Shown here in pieces: positions 18,201-26,398 of a stretch of DNA of 64,000 bases. Made by a program: the position numbers and the translations under genes. Position 1 is the stretch's first letter; each line of letters begins with the position of its first letter. Where the stretch lies: NCBI RefSeq assembly GCF_000328565.1, contig NC_019959.1, forward strand, positions 1 to 64,000. Reading direction: 5' to 3'. This DNA comes from Mycobacterium sp. JS623 (lineage in GTDB: Bacteria > Actinomycetota > Actinomycetes > Mycobacteriales > Mycobacteriaceae). The notes beneath the pieces are model-generated. The model was not told the DNA's origin. It saw nothing but the letters and a program-made list of their open reading frames with translations, and ran no database searches.

Positions 18201-18424
18201 GCCGCAAGAACCCGCGCCGAATCGCCGTGACCATCACTGACCAGGGCGCGCACGGTCTGGGTGTCCCCAGCCGCCAGATTGATCTCGTGACGGCGGTCGT
18301 CGTCGTCGACAAGGATCAGGTCCCAAGAACCCTCGGAATCCCCCGGAATCGCGAAGCGGATGGTAGCGAACTCGGGCACCCCGGCAGCCTGGACACGGAC
18401 CCGTTGACCGCGGTCGAACGTCAC
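15215..18424 (-). CDS. SNF2-type helicase with DUF3883/nuclease-like C-terminus
   Basis: A 1069-aa protein. Motif I DEPGTGKT (124-131), DEAH (223-226), TATPH near 254, and motif VI QRMGRIHRVGQ (548-558) define a SNF2/RapA-like superfamily 2 helicase. The C-terminal domain has GYD-x-E (Asp975, Glu977) then EVK (Glu988, Lys990), a PD-(D/E)xK-like pattern typical of DUF3883. GTG 18424 has AGGGGG 6 nt upstream. First gene of the module, coupled to the methyltransferase. Predicted to translocate on and possibly cut unmodified DNA. Confidence 0.85.
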   Translation of the reverse strand: MTFDRGQRVRVQAAGVPEFATIRFAIPGDSEGSWDLILVDDDDRRHEINLAAGDTQTVRALVSDGHGDSARVLAAMWTQWMDAAATNAESSAMASMPLKPYAHQTTAVYGAMLPQPQLRFLLADEPGTGKTIMAGLYLREMQRLGLVKRAVIVCPANLASKWVDDFSRLLGGGLRQITSATVREDALNSNDLWVVSLELAAVNPAVQDALRPDKAGWDLVVFDEAHRLTPTAAGFHQVGRLLAKNTPRALLMTATPHRGKEWLFRHLLHLVDPAIYPDPGSDPNVALSALRPGPIHFLRRMKEDLVDYDGKTRLFKGRSAHNHSVALSQVEYAFYQAALDMVEQFFPQTAQPLARMVYGKRAASSLYALAETLRRRSAHMGEMSEAEAALIAESSGDGDENEVDEAKVIHTGSTSTRAERSAIKGLVDRIDATLADAAWLPSKWRRLTEDCLAKHSILPGNGEQAVVFTEYADSAQWIADRLNAEGYTAKMYSGRQSKPDRDEVRKAFMRGDFQVIVTTDAGNEGIDLQAAHVLVNYDIPWSLVRLEQRMGRIHRVGQHREVYLYNLVATDTREGETLLRLLDNFVTAANELHGQMFDSLSAVAEITGVDYDRWLTDLYGNDEAKKQTAIDAARAVQAQELTRVARQVRDNERRLASQVDAVAALTLLQRDLFARINPAIVEAYLDRLSAAGVLQSAPTAAGPGFRRLSLAGQALPASLGGGVDAHIATSGEAVRAAEESIDVGDTVTLGPGEEAFTDLIDLADRALAEDLYQSGAAADPSSLTPYDLYAYEATMTESDGKRASVWATLVKVDDSGSARAVRWETLANLVPTDVPGTAAHPAREGRALEVARAVAETTVTEHRKVRTDWFGQARRDLNNLPLNLAEGIEDRDTRVALRRQFQVQTAARIAELERLTDVQLTEPKLVGRIRVVAAADAGTQAEIDAEMVSMSHVRELLVDDGWVVEDVHTEGRGYDLEARRNSQIRHVEVKGVLDSAASNGIRMTGNEVLIATQHRRSYWLYVVDQCADGVGRFFGAYEDPATLFSTDMTGDAIFRVPGSSLKNAPGSNL

Positions 18425-18581
18425 AGCCAACCCCCTCGGATGCCGCCTCCCTCGCTGGAGAACCCTCATGCACCATAGTTGCTGATCACCTCCGCCACGG
18501 AGTGCACGCGCCGACCCGCCGACCCCAGGGACCCACGGCCACAGCGAGACGTCGACCGCCGCGGCGACGGGCACTCCAGAA

Positions 18582-18674
18582 CACCTCTACGAGGTCGATA
18601 TGCAGGGACGCGGTGACATCGCCGACCTGGTGCGCGAGCACAGCCTCGAATCGGCCACCAGCATCGACGGAACG
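18582..18674 (+). pseudogene. 5' fragment of a 22-kb-type gene, truncated
   Basis: Reads HLYEVDMQGRGDIADLVREH and onward to SIDGT, matching residues about 12-42 of the 149-aa protein at 21983-22432. Over 64 nt (18611-18674 against 22045-22108) only two bases differ. Similarity stops abruptly at 18674, where a glycosylase fragment begins in another frame. Confidence 0.75.
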
Positions 18675-18816
18675 CACCCGACCACGCGCCACCACGGCGG
18701 CCCCAGCCCGGCTGCTGTTCGCTCCGCACCCGTCGTGGATCACCCGCCAGCCTCGCCCCGCCCAGGATGACTACGTCGCCGGCCTGGCCGCGGCGATGCG
18801 TTGGTTCTGTACTTAA
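18675..18816 (+). pseudogene. 3' fragment of uracil-DNA glycosylase gene
   Basis: Encodes TRPRATTAAPARLLFAPHPS, then a WITRQPRPAQDDYVAGL region, aligned without gaps to the C-terminus of the glycosylase at 9251-9386. Same strand, with its own TAA stop. Together with the intact gene it forms a direct repeat of about 136 bp bracketing the defence module. Confidence 0.8.
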
Positions 18817-18820
18817 ACCC

Positions 18821-19570
18821 TCACCATTCCCAGGGCAGCCGGATCTGCGCCAGAGCGGCCGTGCCGCCGGCATGCATGCGCTGCTGGTGCCGCCGCAGCC
18901 AGTCCACGTGGTTGGGATAGAAGCCGGGCCGCGTCCAGGCCCCGTCGAGTGAACTCGTCGGCACACGCGGACGTCCATTGAGGCCCGGATAGCCGGGCGG
19001 GAACATCAGATACGGCTGCCCGTGCTCGTCGAGCACCATCTCCGTGCCGTTGGCGTTCGGGAAAAGAAAGTGCCACGGCCACCACTGGCCGAGCCACCGG
19101 AAGTCCTCGTCGGCGTAGCCGCGAGAGCGTGACAGCGGCGGCGCCCGCAGGTACCCGTCGTCGAAGTACTGCGGCGTGTTGTCCGTCCAGCGGTAGTCCG
19201 CGGCCAGCGCCTTGACAATCTCGCGGGCATTCGGCAACGCCTCCGGCTCCACGACCTTGACCGACACTGCTCTCACGGGCCCGCGGAACCGCACTCCAAG
19301 CGTCGGGAAATCCGGATCAGGCTCCGCCAGTAGGGAATCCGGTTTGACCTCGCACACCGCGTTGCCGCGACCGAGCACACTGAACGCCAACGCCGCCTCC
19401 CACGACGTGCTCGCATATACATACCCCGCGGACTCCGGCGACGCGTCGTCGCGCACCCCATGGCCACGCATCTGCGCCGTCTCGATACGCCGCACGTTGT
19501 ACGGATCGAGACACAAGCCCAGGCCATGCCAGTACCGCACCGGCAGGGCCGGGCGCCGCTTACCCTTCAC
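18821..19570 (-). CDS. putative Arr-like ADP-ribosyltransferase-fold protein
   Basis: A 249-aa protein. The N-terminal half has the outline of the Arr (NAD:rifampin ADP-ribosyltransferase) fold: YWHGLGLCL near residue 13, then GYVYASTSWEAALAFSVLG, AVCEVKPDS and FRGPVRAVSVKVVEP. These could supply the H-Y and strand elements of an H-Y-x type active site. The C-terminal half (LGQWWPWHFLFPNANG, LMFPPGYPGLNGRP) is unknown. GTG start overlaps the 616-aa gene stop. Alternative: a protein of unknown function without transferase activity. Confidence 0.45.
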   Translation of the reverse strand: MKGKRRPALPVRYWHGLGLCLDPYNVRRIETAQMRGHGVRDDASPESAGYVYASTSWEAALAFSVLGRGNAVCEVKPDSLLAEPDPDFPTLGVRFRGPVRAVSVKVVEPEALPNAREIVKALAADYRWTDNTPQYFDDGYLRAPPLSRSRGYADEDFRWLGQWWPWHFLFPNANGTEMVLDEHGQPYLMFPPGYPGLNGRPRVPTSSLDGAWTRPGFYPNHVDWLRRHQQRMHAGGTAALAQIRLPWEW

Positions 19571-21417
19571 GACGAACTCGTCTCACTCAATGTCGGGGTT
19601 GGCAGCCGGTAGATCTGCGGCCGGTCCGCACCGAGACGACCCGCGTTGACCATCACCGGGGCGATCCGCACCCGCCGCGTCTGGCTTCGGCCGGGCCCGA
19701 AGTGCTGACGCCGCCAGTGACCGCGCCGCCGGTGCGGTGCGGTCGTGCGCCCCGTCGGTTCGCCCTTGGCGGTGAGCTGCGGATCATCCGCCGGCGTCGT
19801 GGCCGTCACGTTCAGCACGTGCACCGTGTCCTCGGCTCGCTGCGCTGTGGTCTTGCCACCGCCGGCTGTGGCCGCCGGCTCCTGCTCATCCTCACCGCGG
19901 GCGTGGCCGGGTCGATGCCAATCCGCCCACGCCGCTACCGCCGCCGCGTTGGCCACCAAACTCGCATAGCTGGTCGCGCTGCGAGACGCCGGAATGACCC
20001 ACCGTCCCAACGCCGAACCGGCCGTTGCCGACGGGATCGCCACACACCACCCGAACAGGTCGTCGAGACGGCCGTGCGCATCGGCGAGCAGCAGCACCGC
20101 CTCGACGTGCGCGCCGCGCGCGGCGATCGCATCCCATAGCGCCGGCGGAGGTGACTGGAAGTTGTTGGTGCCGGCGATCATCATCTCGCGCGGATCGGGC
20201 AGCCCGGCGCCGGCGCCGACGAGGTGGTCGATCCACCGCATCCGCGGGTCATCACGCAGCACGCCGGTGTCGATCGCCGGCAGCCGTGCCGGCTCGGCGA
20301 ACGTGACGAGCACCTGGGCGAACGGCATGCGCATGTCCTCGATGTCCTCACCCGAGAGCGGTTCGGAATCCAGGTAGGCGATCGTGTGTCCCGGCGGCAA
20401 CCAGAACGGCACCGCGGCCGCGGAGGCTACGGCGATCCGCCCGTGAGTGACGTCCCGGATCCGGCCCCAGGCGCCCATCGCCGACACCGCGTACCAGGCC
20501 TGCAACGCCGCAGCGTCCGCAGGCGCCGGATAGGCCGAACCGCCCGCCACCATGGACCGGATCTGCGAGCGCGTCGCCATCGTCACGTTGTGCTGCAGCC
20601 CGCCGATGAAGGCGTCAGCGACGGCGGCCGCGCCCGCGGCGACCGTCGCATCGCGCAACGCCGCCGAACCGGTGGACAGCTCGACCACCGAGGCCACCGC
20701 CTGCGGCGCCTCCACCGTCACCGCGTCCACGGCGGGGCTGGCCCCGAGCATCCGGCTGACCGGGTGCTCGTCCTGCCCGGCGATATCCAGCCACGGCGGC
20801 GGCGACTTGAACGCAATCACCGCCGCAGAATCCTTCTCGACCTCCGCGACGTAGGCATCCCAGGCGGGCCCATCGACGTCGGTGACGTCACCGGGCAACA
20901 CGGTGCCCGTCGCGTAGGCCGACGACTGCGCCAACGCCATCTTCTGCTCCGGAGTGAAGTCCAGGGCCGTGTCCTTGCGAATCCCGCGGGCCCGCTGAAT
21001 CGCCTCCGTCTGATCGTGACTCAGCCGCGTCGACACCACCCCCGAGGTCAGATACGCCCGGTTACCCGAGAGCAGCGCATAGAACGACTCCGGCCCGAAC
21101 TCCTCCCACCCCCAATCAGCGACCTTCGACCAATGCCGCGCGATCCCACGGGTGGCCTCTTCGAGCTGCCGGGCGCCGGCACGGATGACATCACGGTCGG
21201 CGGCGATGCGCTGCAGCTGCGGCGCACACACCGCATCACGCGCGGCGATCGCCACGCGCAGATCCGCCCGAAGTTGAGCGTCCACCTCGGCGCGCTGCTG
21301 CACGCGTGCCAGCTTCGCCTGCGCCTCGGCCAGCTGCGCACGTACCTGTGCGAGGTCCGCGGCCAACTGGGTGGCGTCCCGATTCTGCTTGCGCTGCTTG
21401 TACTTACCTTTCGCCAT
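19567..21417 (-). CDS. protein of unknown function, coiled-coil N-terminus and GHWRxQ tail
   Basis: A 616-aa protein. Basic start (MAKGKYKQRKQNRD), coiled coil to about residue 110 (Ala/Gln heptads), a large central domain with WADWHRPGHARG near its end, then a C-terminal RRRGHWRRQHFGPGRSQTRR segment like that of the 317-aa protein at 7855. AGGAGG lies 9 nt before ATG 21417. Overlaps the upstream coiled-coil gene by 14 nt. Could be a phage- or plasmid-derived nucleic-acid-binding protein. Confidence 0.6.
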   Translation of the reverse strand: MAKGKYKQRKQNRDATQLAADLAQVRAQLAEAQAKLARVQQRAEVDAQLRADLRVAIAARDAVCAPQLQRIAADRDVIRAGARQLEEATRGIARHWSKVADWGWEEFGPESFYALLSGNRAYLTSGVVSTRLSHDQTEAIQRARGIRKDTALDFTPEQKMALAQSSAYATGTVLPGDVTDVDGPAWDAYVAEVEKDSAAVIAFKSPPPWLDIAGQDEHPVSRMLGASPAVDAVTVEAPQAVASVVELSTGSAALRDATVAAGAAAVADAFIGGLQHNVTMATRSQIRSMVAGGSAYPAPADAAALQAWYAVSAMGAWGRIRDVTHGRIAVASAAAVPFWLPPGHTIAYLDSEPLSGEDIEDMRMPFAQVLVTFAEPARLPAIDTGVLRDDPRMRWIDHLVGAGAGLPDPREMMIAGTNNFQSPPPALWDAIAARGAHVEAVLLLADAHGRLDDLFGWCVAIPSATAGSALGRWVIPASRSATSYASLVANAAAVAAWADWHRPGHARGEDEQEPAATAGGGKTTAQRAEDTVHVLNVTATTPADDPQLTAKGEPTGRTTAPHRRRGHWRRQHFGPGRSQTRRVRIAPVMVNAGRLGADRPQIYRLPTPTLSETSSS

Positions 21418-21832
21418 CGGTGGTGTCCTCCTCGGGAAGGATGCTCGCCAGCCCCGCCGCGGCGATCTCGCGGGAAACTCGAGTCCGCTGTTCACGCACC
21501 CCCGGCAGCGCCGCCACGACTGCGTCCCGATGCCCGAGCACATGTGCCGGCGCATCCACCAACAGATCGTTGAGCCGCTCGACGCTACGAGCGATCTTGT
21601 CGACGTGACGCCACTGCTTGTGGAACTCCTCGATGTCAGCGGCGACCTTCTCGCGCGCTTCCTCCAGCAGGGGGCTGGTCACCGCATCGCGATCCCGGTA
21701 GGCGCGCGCGATCGCCGAACGAAGCGCCTCCGGGTTGGCCAACCCACTCTCCAGGTCCGTACGGGCCTTGATCGTGGCCCGCACCTCCCGCTGCAGGCGC
21801 GCCAACTCGGCCCCGTCGTCCGCCATCGCCAT
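21404..21832 (-). CDS. coiled-coil protein of unknown function
   Basis: A 142-aa, almost wholly helical, Arg/Glu/Ala-rich protein (LARLQREVRATIKARTDLE, LLEEAREKVAADIEEFHKQW). Its stop overlaps the next gene start by 14 nt. Shares style with the coiled-coil N-terminus of that neighbour, so they may interact. Divergent from the plus-strand gene at 21983. Confidence 0.55.
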   Translation of the reverse strand: MAMADDGAELARLQREVRATIKARTDLESGLANPEALRSAIARAYRDRDAVTSPLLEEAREKVAADIEEFHKQWRHVDKIARSVERLNDLLVDAPAHVLGHRDAVVAALPGVREQRTRVSREIAAAGLASILPEEDTTDGER

Positions 21833-21922
21833 CCCCCGTCATCTCCGGTGTTTCCACCCGATGATGCCTGCCCGGACCGACACCAGGGGACCTGATCAGA
21901 ACGCCCGAAAGTGATCGCCAAC

Positions 21923-21955
21923 GGTGTCCAAAACCGGACTTAGCATCAGGACACC
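21923..21955. promoter_or_regulatory. 7-bp inverted repeat in divergent promoter
   Basis: GGTGTCC (21923-21929) and GGACACC (21949-21955) with a 19-nt loop lie in the 150-nt space between divergent genes 21832 and 21983. Possible operator. Confidence 0.35.
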
Positions 21956-21982
21956 AGCAACACGATCGGGGACCTCAACACG

Positions 21983-22432
21983 ATGTTCAACGCTTTGCAC
22001 GCCAACCACGACGGCCATCTGTATCGCGTGCACGTGCAAGGCCGCGGCGACATCGCCGACCTCGTGCGCGAGCACAGCCTCGAATCGGCCACCAGCATCG
22101 ACGGAACGTTGGCGTTCTGGTTCACCCCGTCGCGACACCCCGCCCACACCCTGGTCAACCGTCTGGCCACCGAACTGCTGCTGGCCACCACGACGTTCAC
22201 CGCCCACCAGGTCCCGCTGCTGCGCGGCGACATCGTCATCACCGGCAACGACGCCCACGGCGACCCGGCCGACCTCACCGACGAGCAGATCACCCACCTG
22301 ATCAACAGCGCACCCAGCCCCCGCCAAGAGTGGACCCTGAGCCGGCGCTTCGCCCGCGACGAACGCCACCGCCGCCGCTCTCTACGCATGAACACTGCCG
22401 CCCGCACCGACCGCATCCTGCGGTCCTGGTAG
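21983..22432 (+). CDS. protein of unknown function (149 aa), paralogous fragment elsewhere
   Basis: Starts MFNALHANHDGHLYRVHVQG. The N-terminal 40 residues match the truncated copy at 18582-18674. Middle reads HQVPLLRGDIVITGNDAHG; C-terminus is basic (RRFARDERHRRRS). Looks like a small plasmid/phage accessory protein. No family recognised. Confidence 0.6.
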   Translation: MFNALHANHDGHLYRVHVQGRGDIADLVREHSLESATSIDGTLAFWFTPSRHPAHTLVNRLATELLLATTTFTAHQVPLLRGDIVITGNDAHGDPADLTDEQITHLINSAPSPRQEWTLSRRFARDERHRRRSLRMNTAARTDRILRSW

Positions 22433-22481
22433 CACCGGCAAACGGACGCACTGGTTAGGCGCTGGCCGGTACCGTTCCTGC

Positions 22482-22928
22482 ATGGCAGCCGAGCGCCGAG
22501 CCAAAAAGATCAACCCGACCGCCGAGCGTCGAATGGCGGCCAAGCGACGCGCCGCCAAGAGGGCCACACCGGACGCTGAGCGGCGATGCGCCGTCTGCTC
22601 GGCCTGCGGATACTTCCCCAAGACGCTGACCTCTACTGGGCTGCTGCCGGTCCACTCGACCCGCCGCGGTGGGCGATGCCACGGCACCGACGACAAACCG
22701 ATCCGCGCGGTGGTGCCCTCCTGGCTCAAGCCGGGCGGCTACGCACCGGCGTTCGGCACACGATCGAAGGGTGTCCGCAACGCGGCCCCGCCCCCGCGGA
22801 CACCCGGCACCCGTATCCCCAAGCTCACCGACCGCACCGACCTTCCCGATAGCCGCGCCGACACCGACCGCGTGCGCCAGCCCGGCAGCGTCTCCGGCGG
22901 CGCGCCGAGCTTGGGCCGGCGCCGCTGA
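22482..22928 (+). CDS. basic Cys-containing protein of unknown function
   Basis: A 148-aa, very Arg/Lys-rich protein (KRRAAKRATPDAERR) with one CAVCSACG cluster. TACCGT at 22470-22475 ends 6 nt before the ATG and no SD is seen, so it is probably leaderless. Its TGA overlaps the next ATG by one base. Basic charge suggests nucleic-acid binding. Confidence 0.5.
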   Translation: MAAERRAKKINPTAERRMAAKRRAAKRATPDAERRCAVCSACGYFPKTLTSTGLLPVHSTRRGGRCHGTDDKPIRAVVPSWLKPGGYAPAFGTRSKGVRNAAPPPRTPGTRIPKLTDRTDLPDSRADTDRVRQPGSVSGGAPSLGRRR

Positions 22929-23215
22929 TGCCGCGACGATCTCCCTGGCTCGACGACCGCACGGAACTGCTCATCAGCCAGCTCACCAATCGTCATCACC
23001 TGCCCATGACCGACGGCCTTGAAGACGCGGTGCGTCACGACATCAGTGACCACCTCGACTTCGTAGCCCGCATGATGCGCATCGGCCGCCAGGCCGCCAA
23101 GGTCTACGTCACCGACGAGGTGATCGGCGAGCTAGCCGACCGCATCGCCGCCGGCGTCGCAGAAGCGCACGGGGCCGTCGACCTCGCCACCGAACGCCGC
23201 AAGCGTCGCCGCTGA
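22928..23215 (+). CDS. helical protein of unknown function
   Basis: A 95-aa helical protein (LLISQLTNRHHLPMTDGL, HLDFVARMMRIGRQAAKVY) with a basic end (ERRKRRR). One-base TGATG overlap with the preceding gene implies coupling. No family recognised. Confidence 0.55.
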   Translation: MPRRSPWLDDRTELLISQLTNRHHLPMTDGLEDAVRHDISDHLDFVARMMRIGRQAAKVYVTDEVIGELADRIAAGVAEAHGAVDLATERRKRRR

Positions 23216-23298
23216 AACCATCGGGTGGCCGCCAACCCCGGATGTCAGTCCACGCTGCGACGATAGGAACAAGTCGACTCGGAGGAAATAGACGTCAC

Positions 23299-23589
23299 AT
23301 GGTGAATCACAAGGCGGCTCAGGCGCAAAGCCGAAGGCTTGAACGGCTGGGAATCGACGTGAGCCCTCAGCGACTCGAAGAAATCCACGCCGGCGCCCTA
23401 CTGCAACCCGGCGAGTTCGACACGGTGCGACCGACGAAAGCCAATGCCTGGATCCGCCAGGGCATACCGCCAGAGGAGCACGCCGAACGCGCGGTCAAGC
23501 GCCAAATCATCCGGTGGGCGTTCGGGATAACGCTGCTGTTCGTTTGCACCGGCTTGCTGGTACTGCTGTTTGCCTCAGCACTGATCTGA
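23299..23589 (+). CDS. tail-anchored small membrane protein
   Basis: A 96-aa protein with soluble N-terminus and one C-terminal TM helix (WAFGITLLFVCTGLLVLLFA). GGAGGA lies 12 nt before ATG 23299. Ends 17 nt from the convergent helicase gene. Function unknown. Confidence 0.6.
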   Translation: MVNHKAAQAQSRRLERLGIDVSPQRLEEIHAGALLQPGEFDTVRPTKANAWIRQGIPPEEHAERAVKRQIIRWAFGITLLFVCTGLLVLLFASALI

Positions 23590-23606
23590 GGACCTGCCCT
23601 GGGCGG

Positions 23607-26192
23607 TCACGCCTGCCGTGCAGTGCGACGCCCGTGACGCCGCGGTTCCCACGACCAGCCGGGAAGAGATTCGAGCTGCTCGCGCTGCTCGACGGTGAGC
23701 CGCTCACGGCGCCCCGGTCGCCGCAAGGTGACCACCCACTGATTTAGCTTCATCAACTCCGGCGAGGACTGGTCACGCGGCGGATACGAATGACCTTGCT
23801 GGGCAGCGAAATCCGTTAGCTTCGCCAAGTTCTCAGCCCACCGAGCACCCGCCGGGTCCCACGCCCACCCCGGCAGCGACTCCAGCCGCGACCTGCGATC
23901 CTCGGACAACTTGGCGCGCCGGCGCCGCTGGTCAGTCACCCAGTGACCAAGGGCGAAGCCGTCACCGGTCCGGAAGTCCTGCGCCGGCCGGGCATCACCG
24001 TGTTCCTCGACGTACTGAACCAACGCCGCGAAGTTCTCATCCCAGACGCTCTCCAGCGCGTTCCACGTCCAACCCGGCAACCCCGCAAGGCGTTCCGCCC
24101 GCTCAGGGTCGAGCCGTCCCTCGTTGCGCAGCTTGCGCTGAATCGCCACCCAGTTGCCCACAGCCAGACCGTCAACCGAGGTGTCCTTGGCCGGCCGGGC
24201 ATGGCCATGCTCGGCAACGTAGGCCACCGCAGCGGCGAAGTTGCGCTCCCAGGCGTTGTCCAGAACCCGCCACGTCCACCCCGGCACCGCCTCCAGCAGT
24301 GCGACCCGCTCGGCCGGCATGGACCCGTTGCGGTAGGTGGTGCGCTGGTTCTGCACCCAGATCCCAAGCGGGAGCCCGTCTGCGGTGCGATAGCGGTGCC
24401 CTGGTGCGGTGTGGCCGTGTTCGGCACTGAACGCCTGTAGCGCGGCCAGGTGCCGCATCCAGTCGGAATCTCGCGCGTTCCAGCTCCATCCGGGTAATCC
24501 CTCCAACCGCTCCACCCGTTCGGCGAGCAGCTGCCCATTGCGATGTAGTTGCCGCTGATGCCCAATCCAGGTGTGCAGGTCGATGCCCAGTGCTGTCCGG
24601 TACCCGCGCGGCACCCGCATGTGGCCGTGCTCCGCTGCGAACTCGGCCGCACCGGCGAAAGCCTCCTCCCAGCGGCGAGTCAACGTGTCCACAGTGTGGA
24701 TGCTGAACGCGCGGAAGAACTGATCGGCCAGGCGCCGCGACAGCTTCGCCGGCAAGTGGACGTCGAGGATGTCGCTCTCGAAGATGTCCGCGTCCTCACG
24801 CGTCGAGTCAGTCATCCGCTCCCGCACCACCGCCAGATCGCGGCGCAGGCTCGGGTCATGGCTCTGCAGGGCGCGCAGCACCTGCCGGGCCCGCTTGAAT
24901 TCGCTGATGTTGATGACGCTTTCGGCATCCTCGTCGTCGGCGACGGTCACCGCCAACACGATCAGCGCCGGCCGATCGTGATACGGGTTCCTGCGGATCG
25001 CCCGGCCCACGGCCTGGGCGACGTCGATCTCCGAGGACCGCGGCTCTGCGAACAACACCGCATCCAACGCCGGAATGTTGATGCCCTCGGTCAAACACCG
25101 GGCGTTGGTCACGATGTTCCACTGACCCGGATCCTGCACCGCGAGGGTGTCCGTCGCAGCGAGACGATCACGCAACTTGGTTCGCCCGTCGATGTGCACG
25201 ATCCCAGCAGCACGCCCGTCGCGGACCAACCCCTTGGCGGTCAATAGCGCATGGGTCCGGCGAAACGTCGCCGCGAACTGCGCGCTGGCGTCGATGGTGT
25301 TGTGAAACGCCAACACACTCGACAACTGGTAGTCGGATGCAGCCTGTGTCAACGCGATCGCCGCAGCGACATGATCAGCACGCGCACTCCCGTCCTCGCC
25401 GGCGGCCAAGCTGATCGTCCGCAAGTCCTTCAGGGCGGACCGCACGGCGGTATTCGACACGGCGATGACCGCCACCTTGAACGGCGACAGGATGCCCCGC
25501 TCGATCGCCACCCGAGTCGGAAGCGTGAACACCTGCGGGCCGTAGAGCCCGGTGTCGTCCATCGACGCCACGGTCCGCCGCCGCGGCTTTCCACTGCGCG
25601 TACGCGGGCCGCTGTGGACCTTCGGAGTGGCCGTGTAGAACAACCGATGCGCAGCCGGGATCTTCGCCGAATTGAGCGCAACACCGAACGGCTTGCCCTT
25701 CAATCCCGCGGTCCGGTGCGCCTCGTCGCACACCATGACCGTCCACGCCGCCATCCCCAGGTCGCGATGCGCGGCGGCGACGACCCCGAGCGACTGATAC
25801 GTGCACAAGACCACACCCACACCGGTCAGCTCACTGCGCCACCGGGCCAACACCTCGGGCGAGGTCGTGCTGTCCACCGACAGCTCGTCGCTGTGGATGT
25901 CCTCGGTGTCACGAATGTGGTTCGAGCACACCGCGATAGCAGTGAACCGGAACGGTGATTCACGCTGCCAGGTGCGATACGTCTGCTCCAACAACCCCAG
26001 CGTGGGGAACACGACCAGCACCGCATCCGAACCGCCGGCGAGCAGTCGGGCCGCGGCGTGCACGGCCATCAGCGTCTTGCCGGTGCCGCACGCCGCGACG
26101 CACAGGGCGCGCTCCAGGCTGGGGTCCACGGCCCGGACCGCGGCTCGTTGGTAGTCGCGCAGCTTGAGGTGGCCTGGCGATCGTCTCGCCAC
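23607..26192 (-). CDS. DEAH-box helicase with five helicase-associated repeats
   Basis: An 861-aa protein. Motif I ACGTGKT (34-40), DEAH (156-159), TATPKV, then a C-terminal helicase half with AQAVGRAIRRNP. After about residue 520 come five tandem repeats of about 70 aa, each with WE..FAA..AFAAEHGH, a G..W...QR block and a LPGW.W ending, matching the helicase-associated (HA) domain. Start GTG 26192 has GGAGG 11 nt upstream; the spacing is long, so the start is tentative. HA repeats probably bind DNA or RNA. Widespread in actinobacterial mobile DNA; the biological role is unclear. Confidence 0.85.
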   Translation of the reverse strand: MARRSPGHLKLRDYQRAAVRAVDPSLERALCVAACGTGKTLMAVHAAARLLAGGSDAVLVVFPTLGLLEQTYRTWQRESPFRFTAIAVCSNHIRDTEDIHSDELSVDSTTSPEVLARWRSELTGVGVVLCTYQSLGVVAAAHRDLGMAAWTVMVCDEAHRTAGLKGKPFGVALNSAKIPAAHRLFYTATPKVHSGPRTRSGKPRRRTVASMDDTGLYGPQVFTLPTRVAIERGILSPFKVAVIAVSNTAVRSALKDLRTISLAAGEDGSARADHVAAAIALTQAASDYQLSSVLAFHNTIDASAQFAATFRRTHALLTAKGLVRDGRAAGIVHIDGRTKLRDRLAATDTLAVQDPGQWNIVTNARCLTEGINIPALDAVLFAEPRSSEIDVAQAVGRAIRRNPYHDRPALIVLAVTVADDEDAESVINISEFKRARQVLRALQSHDPSLRRDLAVVRERMTDSTREDADIFESDILDVHLPAKLSRRLADQFFRAFSIHTVDTLTRRWEEAFAGAAEFAAEHGHMRVPRGYRTALGIDLHTWIGHQRQLHRNGQLLAERVERLEGLPGWSWNARDSDWMRHLAALQAFSAEHGHTAPGHRYRTADGLPLGIWVQNQRTTYRNGSMPAERVALLEAVPGWTWRVLDNAWERNFAAAVAYVAEHGHARPAKDTSVDGLAVGNWVAIQRKLRNEGRLDPERAERLAGLPGWTWNALESVWDENFAALVQYVEEHGDARPAQDFRTGDGFALGHWVTDQRRRRAKLSEDRRSRLESLPGWAWDPAGARWAENLAKLTDFAAQQGHSYPPRDQSSPELMKLNQWVVTLRRPGRRERLTVEQREQLESLPGWSWEPRRHGRRTARQA

Positions 26193-26326
26193 GATGTGAT
26201 CTCTCCTCCATCGGTGGGCGGTTGCTGAGGTGACGCCGTCGCGCGCGCTGGCATCAGCATCGCACTTCAGGCGAATACGGCCGCCGTAAGGCTTTAGCGT
26301 GCCGCCGAACATGGACCAGAACGTGA

Positions 26327-26358
26327 AACAGGGCCACCGGATCTCCGGTGGCCCTGTT
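26327..26358 (-). terminator. strong hairpin terminator
   Basis: A perfect 15-bp stem (arms 26327-26341 and 26344-26358, core AACAGGGCCACCGGA) with a 2-nt loop, followed on the minus strand by TTTCACGTT. It ends transcription from the small minus-strand gene at 26399-26596 and protects the helicase gene. Confidence 0.7.
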
Positions 26359-26398
26359 GGGGTGAGCAGTAGATCAGCCGAGGAGAGTTCCCGGCTGA

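Noticed and set aside
20224..21573. Plus-strand open frame of 449 aa
   Set aside because: Antisense shadow of the 616-aa gene; low-complexity Arg/His-rich translation.
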